Shown here: positions 9,368 through 16,870 of the stretch, one piece after another | Position numbering within the stretch: position 1 is the stretch's first letter | How the letters are laid out: each line of letters starts with the position of its first letter | Assembly: GCA_020832105.1 (NCBI GenBank) | Contig: JAFIFH010000025.1 | Coordinates: 1 to 55,882, forward strand | Direction: 5' to 3' | Length of the DNA: 55,882 nucleotides | Source: Idiomarina sp. | GTDB lineage: Bacteria; Pseudomonadota; Gammaproteobacteria; Enterobacterales; Alteromonadaceae | Notes under the pieces: model-generated | What the model was told of the DNA's origin: nothing | Database searches by the model: none | Seen by the model: the letters and a program-made list of their open reading frames with translations, nothing else | Program-made: the position numbers and the translations under genes

Positions 9368-10785
9368 TGAGCCATGCGTCTCCTTTAATTGAAAAAGACA
9401 TTCTTAGCTACTTACAGCAACATGAAAACAAAGAGCTGTTACGCTTTATCACCTGCGGTAGCGTGGATGATGGTAAGAGCACGTTGATTGGTCGCCTGTT
9501 GCATGACAGCAAGATGATTTTTGAAGATCAGCTTGCCGCCATTACCGAAGACAGCAAGAAATCAGGTACTCAGGGTGAAGACGTTGACCTGGCATTGCTG
9601 GTCGATGGCTTGCAGTCTGAGCGTGAGCAGGGCATCACTATTGACGTTGCCTACCGTTACTTCTCCACCGATAAACGCAAGTTTATTATTGCTGACACCC
9701 CAGGCCATGAGCAGTACACCCGCAATATGGCAACTGGAGCGTCGACCTGCGACCTAGCGATTATTCTGGTCGATGCCCGCCATGGTGTGCAAGTACAAAC
9801 CCGTCGTCATAGCTTTATCTGTTCTTTGTTGGGTATTAAGCATGTAATCGTCGCGGTCAATAAGATGGACCTGGTGGACTACTCGCAGGAGCGCTATAAG
9901 GAGATTCAGGAGGAATACCTGAAACTTGCCGGCTCATTAGAGATTCCAGACATTCGCTTTGTGCCAATCTCTGCGTTAAGGGGCGACAATGTGGTTAATC
10001 GCTCTGAGCATTTAGCCTGGTTCCGCGGCTCGACCTTAATGGAGTACCTTGAAAATATCGAGGTCGCTGCTGATGTAGAAAACCATGACTTTCGCTTTCC
10101 TGTGCAGTTAGTATCACGGCCGAATTCAGATTTTCGCGGTTTTCAGGGCTCTATAGCTTCGGGCGCTATTCGCGTGGGCGAGACTATCCGTGTCTTGCCA
10201 TCGGGTACGGTCACCACGGTGAAATCCATTGTGACCTTTGATGGCGAGTTAAACGAAGCGGTCGCGCCGATGTCAGTGACGCTGACGCTAAATGACGAAG
10301 TTGATGTGAGCCGCGGTAATATGATTGTGCGCAAAGACGAGCTGCCCTATGTCTCTAGCCGGATGCGCGCCAAAGTAGTCTGGATGCATGAACAGGCACT
10401 GGAAGCGCATCGTGAGTACGCTGTTAAGTTTACTTGTAAGCTCACGATGGGGCATATCGCAAAGCTTCACCATCGTATCGATATAAATACGTTTGAAGAG
10501 GTTGAGGCCGGTAAGTTAGAGCTGAATGAAATCGGGCTAGTCGATATTCAGCTGGTTGAACCGGTTGCTTTTGACGCTTACCAGGTGAACAAGCAAACCG
10601 GCGGCTTTATCTTAATTGACCGGATGAGTAATGTGACGGTAGGTGCGGGGATGATAGACGAAGCACTCAAGGCACAGGATGATTCGGTGAAAGCACCAGC
10701 TGAGTACAGCGAATTCGAAACAGAGTTAAACCAACTGATTCGTAAGCACTTCCCTCACTGGGGAGCGAAAGACTTGCTCGCTTAA
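9367..10785 (+). CDS. cysN: Sulfate adenylyltransferase subunit 1 (GTPase)
   Basis: The 472-residue EF-Tu-like GTPase subunit drives APS synthesis by CysD. The P-loop GSVDDGKST begins near residue 31, the switch II motif [12 protein letters not shown] lies near 114 and NKMDLVD near 167, followed by two beta-barrel domains. The length shows it is CysN alone, not the CysNC fusion, which fits a separate cysC downstream. A strong intrinsic terminator follows at 10820. Confidence 0.96.
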   Translation: MSHASPLIEKDILSYLQQHENKELLRFITCGSVDDGKSTLIGRLLHDSKMIFEDQLAAITEDSKKSGTQGEDVDLALLVDGLQSEREQGITIDVAYRYFSTDKRKFIIADTPGHEQYTRNMATGASTCDLAIILVDARHGVQVQTRRHSFICSLLGIKHVIVAVNKMDLVDYSQERYKEIQEEYLKLAGSLEIPDIRFVPISALRGDNVVNRSEHLAWFRGSTLMEYLENIEVAADVENHDFRFPVQLVSRPNSDFRGFQGSIASGAIRVGETIRVLPSGTVTTVKSIVTFDGELNEAVAPMSVTLTLNDEVDVSRGNMIVRKDELPYVSSRMRAKVVWMHEQALEAHREYAVKFTCKLTMGHIAKLHHRIDINTFEEVEAGKLELNEIGLVDIQLVEPVAFDAYQVNKQTGGFILIDRMSNVTVGAGMIDEALKAQDDSVKAPAEYSEFETELNQLIRKHFPHWGAKDLLA

Positions 10786-10819
10786 GTTTGTAGTGTGTTG
10801 GTTCTGCTCCGCTCATTGA

Positions 10820-10856
10820 GTTCGCCGTAGCCTGGTTGCTATGGCGAACTTTTTTG
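10820..10856 (+). terminator. Intrinsic terminator after cysN
   Basis: The inverted repeat GTTCGCCgTAGC / GCTAtGGCGAAC encloses a six-base loop and is followed by six T residues. It lies 35 bases after the cysN stop. Confidence 0.85.
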
Positions 10857-10962
10857 TTATTGGCGCTGATTAAAGTTTGCCCACAAGGACATAGTACTTG
10901 CAAAGCCTGAGCTTAATAGCACTAATGGTGTGCATGGTTGGGTGTTTAATTAAATACCAACA

Positions 10963-11148
10963 TTGCTCTTCAATCATATTTGCGGCTCCGCGAGTTTTTT
11001 AACGCCATACGGGTATCAGACCAACCTCATGGTATTTAACGCGTCAACGTATCGCCTCAGGCACTTCTTAATCACCGGTGTATCTGTCGCAATTACCTAC
11101 ACCACATTGTGTATTGTGCTGATACCTTTGGTGTTTCCGTTTGCTTGA
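10963..11148 (+). pseudogene. SLC13-family (sulfate) permease remnant, C-terminal end only
   Basis: The frame reads CGSASFLTPYGYQTNLMVF and continues through a hydrophobic helix to a Pro-Phe-Ala stop. This is the last transmembrane block of SLC13/DASS permeases, whose TPxGYQTN motif binds Na+ and anion. An intact gene would be several hundred residues; only about 55 remain, and the sequence upstream is unrelated after the cysN terminator. A permease gene is often found between cysN and cysC in marine bacteria (family knowledge), so this is probably the stump left by an internal deletion. Confidence 0.7.
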
Positions 11149-11155
11149 GCTTGCG

Positions 11156-11190
11156 TTGTCCTTGCGATATGTCGCATATTACAAGGACAA
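11156..11190. other. Inverted repeat (9-bp perfect arms)
   Basis: TTGTCCTTG and CAAGGACAA flank a 17-base spacer just after the permease remnant. The A-run downstream is on the wrong side for a forward terminator, so its role is unclear. It may have ended the former permease transcript or be a recombination scar. Confidence 0.35.
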
Positions 11191-11241
11191 AAAACATCTT
11201 ACTGAATAGAAGCATAACGAAAAAATGCAGGAGCTAATCTC

Positions 11242-11779
11242 ATGACAGCGCTTTTAAATAATTCTGGAGGAGGGGGGTTGGGTCGAAGTAATCCGGGCTT
11301 TCTTTTCGTGAAGGTAGGTCACCTCGTACCGTCAGAGCTAGCTAGTGCCTATGATTTGAGTACGGGCGAGCGCCCTGAGGAAGATACAGCAGACTATATT
11401 AGAACTCTTGCATTGCCACCGATTGAACAGCAAATTATAGAAGTCACCTGTCTGTGTCGTAGAGAAGACTGGGACGGTTACGGCGCTGCAGCAATACCGA
11501 TAGGTTCAGCAAGGTTTTTATATCAATTATTGCAAAAAACACCATTTACATCATTTATGACTCCTGAAATTGGGGGCGGACCCAGACGGTGAAATGAATG
11601 CGCTTTGGAATGGACCTGAAGGAGCCAGTTTTTCTGTAAGCGTAAACTCGCACGGCATCGTAGCATATGCGATGTATAAGAGTGGCTCAGCAAAGTTTCA
11701 CGGTGTAGGGAGCGTATCCGATGATTTCTCGTTTCTAACCCAAACGCTAGCAGACCTCTCTAAATTCAAACCAGAATAG
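11242..11779 (+). pseudogene. Small conserved protein broken by a +1 frameshift
   Basis: Two overlapping frames (11242-11592 and 11570-11779) fit together as one protein of about 178 residues. The first holds CRREDWDGYGAAAIP, the second DPDGEMNALWNG, blocks that belong together in a widespread family of uncharacterised proteins. Removing one G from the five-G run at 11572-11576 restores the junction IGADPDGE. It is either a real inactivating indel, programmed slippage or a sequencing error. The function is unknown. It lies between the permease stump and cysC and has GGAG-type bases upstream of ATG 11242. Confidence 0.65.
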
Positions 11780-11795
11780 TCGTAAGCGGAATCAA

Positions 11796-12389
11796 ATGAA
11801 TCAAAACATTGTGTGGCACCATGCTTCAGTGAGTGCGGCAGAACGCGTTGCGCAAAAGGGGCATAAGCCTTGTATTTTATGGTACACCGGTCTTTCAGGC
11901 TCAGGTAAAAGCACCATTGCAAATGCGGTCGACCGATTGCTGTTTATGCGTGGTTGCCATAGTTATTTGCTTGACGGTGATAATGTTCGCCATGGCTTAA
12001 ATAAAGATCTTGGCTTTGATGACACCTCGCGGGTTGAGAACATTCGCCGCATCACTGAGGTCGCCAATTTATTTACCGATTCGGGTTTAATTGTGGGCAC
12101 TGCATTCATCTCCCCCTTTGAAGCCGACCGTGCACAGGCTCGAGCGTTAGCAAGTGCTGACTTTGTTGAGGTGTATGTCGACACGCCTTTGTCAGTGTGC
12201 GAGCAACGTGACCCAAAAGGGCTTTATAAGAAAGCGCGTGCAGGGGAAATAGCTCATTTCACTGGTATCGACTCTCCCTATGAAGCGCCGTCGCACCCTG
12301 ACGTTCACTTGAAAACAGCAGAGATGAGCATTGAGCAGGCTGCTGAGCAGGTTGTTGATTATTTGCAAGACCAGGGAATTTTGAAGTAA
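11796..12389 (+). CDS. cysC: Adenylyl-sulfate kinase
   Basis: The 197-residue P-loop kinase phosphorylates APS to PAPS. GLSGSGKST occupies residues 32-40, DGDNVRHGLNKDLGF follows near 60 and FISPFEADRAQAR near 103; the latter two are APS-kinase signatures. CysC makes the donor for sulfotransferases, and a PAPS-dependent sulfotransferase lies at 17802. The stop overlaps the start of the DHH gene (TAATG), so both are translated together. Confidence 0.96.
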   Translation: MNQNIVWHHASVSAAERVAQKGHKPCILWYTGLSGSGKSTIANAVDRLLFMRGCHSYLLDGDNVRHGLNKDLGFDDTSRVENIRRITEVANLFTDSGLIVGTAFISPFEADRAQARALASADFVEVYVDTPLSVCEQRDPKGLYKKARAGEIAHFTGIDSPYEAPSHPDVHLKTAEMSIEQAAEQVVDYLQDQGILK

Positions 12390-13405
12390 TGCATATTGAT
12401 GTTTTTAACGGTGATGGCGACGGCATTTTTTCACTGATTCAATTACGTAAAGCAATACCAGTCGAGCAGCAAACGTTGGTGACTGGCGTAAAGCGCGACA
12501 ACGCGCTGGTTAAACAGATCAGTGACGCAGACGCAAAAGACGCAGTGATCTCTATTCTGGATATCTCGTTTGATAAAAACACCGCTGAACTACTGCGCGT
12601 ACTGCAAGTTGCAGAGTTGGTGCTTTATATCGATCACCATCAGGCAGAAACTGAGTTCAAAGCGCTTAATCTAACCACAAACATTAACCACGCAGCGACT
12701 GTTTGTACCGGCTTACTGGTACGCGAGCACTTACATGCATCAGGAGTTGCCAACAAGGATTCGGCGAATGCCGCATGGGCTGTAGCAGCCGCATTCGGTG
12801 ATGGGCTGGATAACGTGGCACATGCCGAAGGCACACAGCTTGGTTATTCAACTGAGCAACTGGCGCAACTCAAAGAGCTTGGTGTGCTGGTTAACTATAA
12901 CGGCTACGGTGCGGCTGTGCCCGATTTGCATTTCCCGCCAGCTGATTTATATCGACAGCTATTTGCCTACGACTCGCCTTTCGCTGTCATTGCAGACGAC
13001 AATTCGCCGTTTAGCACTTTAAAGACAGGTTACGAAGCGGATTTAACAAAGGCTAGAGAATGTACGCCATTGGCAGACGATGAAACCCTAATCGCAGTGA
13101 TGCTCGACAATGCCCCTTGGGCGAGACGCATTAGTGGCACACTGGGCAATTTAATGGCAGCAGAAAACCAGCACAAAGCGATTGTGATCGCATCGCAGAA
13201 TAAAGCGAACGCTGACGAAGAGGCAACACTGACCATCAGTTTGCGTGCGCCCAAGAACAACTTGCAAGGCGCCGGAGATATCTGTGCTTCATTCCCAACC
13301 GGGGGCGGCCGCGCTGGCGCTGCGGGAGTGAATGCGCTGCCAGTAAGTGGTTTGCTAGATTTTCTAAGGGCAGTTAGAAAGTTTTATCGAGTAAAATCAG
13401 GGTAG
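12389..13405 (+). CDS. DHH-family phosphoesterase
   Basis: The 338-residue protein has the N-terminal metal site DGDGIFSL (9-16), DHH at 82-84, and a C-terminal DHHA1-type block with FPTGGGRAGAAG near residue 305. Relatives hydrolyse small phosphodiesters, oligoribonucleotides or phosphoadenosine phosphate (pAp). Translational coupling to cysC suggests a role in clearing pAp, the by-product of PAPS-dependent sulfation, but this is inference. The last 22 residues after NALP differ from the second copy of this 3' end at 14035-14133, so the terminus was probably rebuilt by recombination. Confidence 0.8.
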   Translation: MHIDVFNGDGDGIFSLIQLRKAIPVEQQTLVTGVKRDNALVKQISDADAKDAVISILDISFDKNTAELLRVLQVAELVLYIDHHQAETEFKALNLTTNINHAATVCTGLLVREHLHASGVANKDSANAAWAVAAAFGDGLDNVAHAEGTQLGYSTEQLAQLKELGVLVNYNGYGAAVPDLHFPPADLYRQLFAYDSPFAVIADDNSPFSTLKTGYEADLTKARECTPLADDETLIAVMLDNAPWARRISGTLGNLMAAENQHKAIVIASQNKANADEEATLTISLRAPKNNLQGAGDICASFPTGGGRAGAAGVNALPVSGLLDFLRAVRKFYRVKSG

Positions 13406-13429
13406 AACCCTTTCGATGTACCACAGGCT

Positions 13430-13591
13430 TTAACTTGGGTGGTAATATTTGCCATAGGCATCAGCTTCACGGGAGCCAAGATTACTTTTACTTTCAGTTT
13501 GCTGAGCCTTCAGGCTACATACGGTTGGCGCTTCCCATATAAGCTCTGCTTTTTGCTCAGTGTTATTGCTATTGGCGTTATTGGTTTTCAT
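13430..13591 (-). CDS. Lasso peptide precursor A
   Basis: A 53-residue peptide on the minus strand, too short for most gene callers. The leader contains WEAPTVCSL (WxxP plus hydrophobic positions), the pattern bound by PqqD-like leader-recognition domains, and Thr at -2 of the predicted core, ten residues after the Pro. The predicted core is SKSNLGSREADAYGKYYHPS (residues 34-53), with Ser1 and Glu9 able to form a nine-residue macrolactam, Lys2, three Tyr and a C-terminal Ser. The same spacing and key residues recur in the precursors at 13886 and 24723. It points toward the DHH stop, 25 bases away. The ribosome site (GCGAG) is weak. The biosynthetic genes start at 14551. Confidence 0.78.
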   Translation of the reverse strand: MKTNNANSNNTEQKAELIWEAPTVCSLKAQQTESKSNLGSREADAYGKYYHPS

Positions 13592-13689
13592 TGCTGAATT
13601 CTCGCTGTTTATTTTTGTGGGGGAGCTAAGTTGTGCGCATACCGGTTAATTTTGAAATCGACCCTCACCATACAGTAAAGAATGCTTAT

Positions 13690-13835
13690 GTCGAGGGGAA
13701 TGAATCTGAGGGGCCGGGAGTTCTAGGGCAGCACACTTCATATCGAGACGAGTCTTCAGTGAGCTGCCGATAAGTGATCTCCATTCGACCTATCCCCTTA
13801 AATGAGTGCTGGGGTTATTATCTGAATTCAGGGAG
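13690..13835 (-). mobile_element. Possible IS30-like transposase scar
   Basis: On the minus strand an ATG near 13800 opens MEITYRQLTEDSSRYEV, which resembles the first residues of IS30-family transposases (YRQLT-x-RY). Homology is lost after about 17 residues. The bases just upstream of that ATG (13787-13832) resemble 775-820, as expected for a shared IS terminal region. No intact element, inverted-repeat pair or target duplication was identified. It lies between precursors A and B. Confidence 0.28.
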
Positions 13836-13885
13836 CAGATTTTTTGATAGCATGTAGCTAACTAATTCATAAATGGGTAATTATT

Positions 13886-14029
13886 ATGGAACAGCAATAT
13901 AAGGGCAAAATTGTACGAGGCGATACTTCGGAAAAGCCGCAGGTAATTGTACTTCGTACAGATGCGACACTCAGTAAACCACAATATAACGAAGTAGAGT
14001 CAGAGTTTGATTCTTTTGGACCAAGCTAA
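13886..14029 (+). CDS. Lasso peptide precursor B
   Basis: The 47-residue peptide starts at ATG 13886. The leader reads SEKPQVIVLRTDATL: the P-x-V-x-x-L spacing and the Thr ten residues after Pro match precursors A and D, but the Trp three residues before the Pro is Ser here. The predicted core is SKPQYNEVESEFDSFGPS (residues 30-47), with Ser1, Lys2, possible ring acceptors Glu7 or Glu9, Tyr5 and a C-terminal Pro-Ser. The upstream GGGTAA is a weak ribosome site. A copy of the DHH 3' end starts six bases after its stop. Confidence 0.7.
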   Translation: MEQQYKGKIVRGDTSEKPQVIVLRTDATLSKPQYNEVESEFDSFGPS

Positions 14030-14034
14030 ATCCA

Positions 14035-14133
14035 GCGCCCCCCAAAATAACTTGCAAGGCGCTGGGAATATCTGTGCTTCATTCCCAACCGGTGGCGGCC
14101 GCGCTGGCGCTGCGGGTGTGAATGCGCTGCCAG
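14035..14133 (+). repeat. Duplicated 3' end of the DHH gene (gene fragment)
   Basis: These 99 bases copy about 13246-13343 inside the DHH gene. Over the last 82 bases I count five differences. The translated piece (NNLQGAGNICASFPTGGGR, then AGAAGVNALPAGD) keeps the DHHA1 glycine motif, but the rest of the DHH gene is missing. Each copy is followed on the minus strand by a lasso precursor (A after copy 1, C after copy 2), so the repeat marks a duplication or strain-to-strain exchange unit. A frame from 14007 through this block is not a gene. Confidence 0.85.
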
Positions 14134-14183
14134 CGGGTGACATTCAGCGCTTTATAAGGCACGGTGCGAAGCTTTTATGGTGC

Positions 14184-14345
14184 TTAGCTTGCTGTACCGA
14201 AAGTTTTTCCTGCCTCGTACGTGTCAGGAATCGGCTTGCCACTGGCTGTCTCTACTGCAGATAGGTTGACGATGGCAGGCGCTTCCCACTTGTCCAACTT
14301 AATTACTGTTGTACTAGCTGAATTTTGAACTGGTTGGTTTGGCAT
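14184..14345 (-). CDS. Lasso peptide precursor C
   Basis: A 53-residue peptide on the minus strand. The leader holds KWEAPAIVNLSAVETAS, with WxxP, Ile at +2, Leu at +5 and Thr at +10 from the Pro, as in A and D. The preferred core is GKPIPDTYEAGKTFGTAS (residues 36-53), giving Gly1, Lys2, Glu9 and a C-terminal Ser like the others, but then Thr is at -3. Strict leader spacing would start the core one residue earlier at Ser35, with Asp7 as ring acceptor. A promoter-like TTGACA-16-CAGAAT lies upstream (14379-14406). Its 3' end abuts the duplicated DHH tail. Confidence 0.75.
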   Translation of the reverse strand: MPNQPVQNSASTTVIKLDKWEAPAIVNLSAVETASGKPIPDTYEAGKTFGTAS

Positions 14346-14378
14346 TAGTTAAGCCTAAAGTGAAGATATAAGTTGATC

Positions 14379-14406
14379 ATTCTGCACTCAAATTCCGCAT
14401 TGTCAA
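14379..14406 (-). promoter_or_regulatory. Candidate promoter for precursor C
   Basis: On the minus strand TTGACA (plus 14401-14406) and CAGAAT (plus 14379-14384) are separated by 16 bases. The -35 is consensus and the -10 matches four of six. The start codon lies 34 bases beyond the -10. Confidence 0.4.
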
Positions 14407-14550
14407 AGCAATATATTGCCCGCCGATGATATTATTGATAGCTTATTGATACTTCAACGAAGTCGGCCCTACCCGAAACCACCAATCACCGCATTGAATA
14501 CGGCATCAGCCCCCGCAGCAACTATCTGAGATCAGGAAATAAGAAGAACT

Positions 14551-16494
14551 ATGAGTGTATTTAACGTATTCCTTGATTTTAACGCCGAGTCGATCGCTAA
14601 TCCTGATTCTCATGACGTTATTCGTGATATGAATGCGGCAAGTGACTACTGGACGCCTGAACAGCTGAGTGCACAAGACAGGAGTGCTGAAAGCTACTTT
14701 ATTCGTATGAGCTACCTGTTATTTAGCAATACACTTCAGTCTAAGAGCGAAACTGTACACGTGTCTGAATGCGGTGATTACCTGTGCGTAGCGAACGCAC
14801 GCATAGATAACCGCGCTGAGCTGGCAGAGTCTCTGGGCATCCATTTAAGCACAGCAAACAATAATGAGCTTGTGGCCGATGGCGCGATTATTCTGGCGGC
14901 TTATCAGGCATGGGGCGAAGGCTGTGCGGCGAAGCTCTTAGGGGATTTTGTATTCTTAATTTGGGATGCTCGCCTTGAAACACTTTATATTGCCCGCGAT
15001 CATCTGGGTATCAAAACGGTTTTCTATAGCGTGGGTGAAGAAAATGTTGTAGTGAGTAACGAGCATAATGCGTTACTAATGAGCGGTAAGGTTTCCCGCG
15101 AATTGAGTCATAGCTATGTAATTGACCAATTTTTAAGAGAAAAACAAATTGGCTATCGCTCGCCAGTTGCAGCGATTCAGCGGGTGGCGCCAGCTCATTA
15201 TGTAGTCATTGCAAAGGATAACGTGCGCTCGCAATGTTATTGGGAACTAAATGTTAAGAAGTATTCGGATTTACACACCGATGATGATTACTTACGTGAA
15301 TTAAGAGCGCAGTTTGAAAAAGCCGTAGCGCGGCGCTTAGTGACGACACACCCCATCGGTTCAGAACTAAGTGAAGGCTTGGATTCTACGGCTATTTCTG
15401 GGCTAGCCGCGAAAATGCTTCCGGAGCAAACTATTTACACTTACTCTTATGACGCCCAGCTACTTACCGATGCCAATCGTGCGATTTACGAAGATACCTA
15501 CAAAGATATTTTTGATTTTTTAGAGCTGCACCCAAACTTGCAGGCGGAATGGACAACAAGTGACTTAGCCCGCAATTTTGATGACCGGCTCGAGCAGTAT
15601 TATGGTATGCCAGCGCCTGCGCCCGGGCAGACGGCAACCCGTTACTTTTTGGTCCAGGAAAAAGGTGTCCGTACATTACTGAGTGGGTGGGGCGGTGATC
15701 ATTGTGTGACCTCGTATGGCGCATTTTATGAAGACGAGCTGTTCCGACAGGGACGCTGGTGCAAGCTGCGTAAGCACTTAAACGATATGCGCAGGCGAGG
15801 CCGAAACACCGGTGGGCTTGGTGTGTTTTTCAAACTGGCGGCAAAGTATCTGTGTCGGCCCCTTTTTAACAGATATTCTCTGCGCCGAGATTCTATGGTG
15901 CGGTTGCTGTATTTCGGTGCAACGTTCAACCCGTTAAAAGATGAACTTATAACGCAACAAAGACTGCAAGCAGCCAAGCAGTTTGCGCTTGATTACCCTT
16001 CACGCGGTGTGCGGGAGCGGGATCATCGGGAGTTATTTGGTGTTGGAGTAGAGCCGCGGGTGACTGGTTCGGAGATATACGCGCGAGCCTTTAACTTTGA
16101 GTATAGATACCCGATGTTTGATAAAGAACTTATCGAGTTTGCCTATTCCGTGCCTAATCACTTGAAATGCAAGTTTGGTATCGAACGTTATATGTTTCGA
16201 GAGGTTATTAAAGATTTAGTCACCGAGCGTATTCGAATGCGAGCCAAAGCCGATGTCGATTTGCCAAAGTTTGATAGGTTAGACATACGAGAACGCATTG
16301 AAGTGCAAGGTGCGGAAGTTACAGATCGCATGAATGAACCGCTATTAAAGCGATACCTTCGAAGCGATGCCACGGACATGATCCGGAAAAGCTCGAATAT
16401 TGGTCATTTACGTGGAATCAGCATGTTAGCGAAGCTATCGAAGGCGGAGCAGGAGGGTCGTCTTTTCCTGAATGAGAACAACAAAGTCGAGTGA
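14551..16494 (+). CDS. Lasso cyclase, asparagine-synthetase-like (McjC/LarC family)
   Basis: The 647-residue protein has an N-terminal class-II amidotransferase-like domain (about 1-210) that starts Met-Ser rather than Met-Cys, so it should lack glutaminase activity. A synthetase domain follows with the PP-loop SEGLDSTA at 274-281 (usual form SGGxDSS). Lasso cyclases use this domain to adenylate the Asp/Glu side chain and close the macrolactam on residue 1. The neighbouring PqqD-like, B2 and ABC genes and four precursor peptides support that role over asparagine synthesis. GGAAATAAGAAG lies upstream of ATG 14551. The Glu replacing Gly in the PP-loop is unusual. Confidence 0.88.
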   Translation: MSVFNVFLDFNAESIANPDSHDVIRDMNAASDYWTPEQLSAQDRSAESYFIRMSYLLFSNTLQSKSETVHVSECGDYLCVANARIDNRAELAESLGIHLSTANNNELVADGAIILAAYQAWGEGCAAKLLGDFVFLIWDARLETLYIARDHLGIKTVFYSVGEENVVVSNEHNALLMSGKVSRELSHSYVIDQFLREKQIGYRSPVAAIQRVAPAHYVVIAKDNVRSQCYWELNVKKYSDLHTDDDYLRELRAQFEKAVARRLVTTHPIGSELSEGLDSTAISGLAAKMLPEQTIYTYSYDAQLLTDANRAIYEDTYKDIFDFLELHPNLQAEWTTSDLARNFDDRLEQYYGMPAPAPGQTATRYFLVQEKGVRTLLSGWGGDHCVTSYGAFYEDELFRQGRWCKLRKHLNDMRRRGRNTGGLGVFFKLAAKYLCRPLFNRYSLRRDSMVRLLYFGATFNPLKDELITQQRLQAAKQFALDYPSRGVRERDHRELFGVGVEPRVTGSEIYARAFNFEYRYPMFDKELIEFAYSVPNHLKCKFGIERYMFREVIKDLVTERIRMRAKADVDLPKFDRLDIRERIEVQGAEVTDRMNEPLLKRYLRSDATDMIRKSSNIGHLRGISMLAKLSKAEQEGRLFLNENNKVE

Positions 16495-16541
16495 CACTCA
16501 CCCGGCAATAATTTTTAAGCCAACATCACGGAGAAATATTG

Positions 16542-16820
16542 ATGTCAGTTTCACTGAGTAACACCGTTCAACGACACCCTGAGCTGGTATTTGCCCACAT
16601 GGGTGAAGAAGTGGTCATGATGAGCGAAGACCAAAGCGACTATCTAGGTTTGAATGGTGTGGCGAGTAAAATTTGGGCGCACATTGAAGCGCCAGTGGGT
16701 GTGCATGATCTTTGTACACAATTACAAAGTGAATTCGAAGTCAGCCAGGCGCAGTGCGAACAGGACGTGTTGGCGTTTCTGGCAGACATGCAAAGCCGGA
16801 ACCTGGTTCAGGTGCGTTGA
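16542..16820 (+). CDS. PqqD-like RiPP recognition element protein (lasso B1)
   Basis: The 92-residue protein fits the PqqD fold: an N-terminal beta region (VFAHMGEEVVMMSEDQSDYLGLN) and helices containing IWAHIEAPVGVHDL. Such proteins bind the leader peptide and present it to the leader protease and cyclase. I start at ATG 16542, with CGGAG upstream; a TTG at 16539 is an artefact. It sits 47 bases after the cyclase gene and 50 before the HprK-like kinase, as part of one run. The YxxP/WxxP pattern in the precursors is its expected ligand. Confidence 0.9.
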   Translation: MSVSLSNTVQRHPELVFAHMGEEVVMMSEDQSDYLGLNGVASKIWAHIEAPVGVHDLCTQLQSEFEVSQAQCEQDVLAFLADMQSRNLVQVR

Positions 16821-16870
16821 TTAACGGCTCGCCGCTTCGGCTTTGTGTATGTAAAGTATAAGGAATAACA

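Noticed and set aside
12389..13405. RecJ-type exonuclease
   Set aside because: It is much shorter than RecJ, has only the DHH and DHHA1-type parts and is coupled to cysC.
13633..13771. A GTG-started small frame of 45 residues between precursors A and B
   Set aside because: It overlaps a possible IS scar on the other strand, has no ribosome site and resembles no family or precursor pattern.
14007..14264. An 85-codon open frame after precursor B
   Set aside because: It starts inside the end of precursor B in another frame and runs through the duplicated DHH tail, then reads antisense through precursor C. It is a chance frame across a gene fragment.
14551..16494. Ordinary asparagine synthetase (asnB)
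   Set aside because: The N-terminal Cys needed for glutamine hydrolysis is absent and the gene is followed by a PqqD-like protein, with B2, an ABC exporter and precursor peptides nearby.
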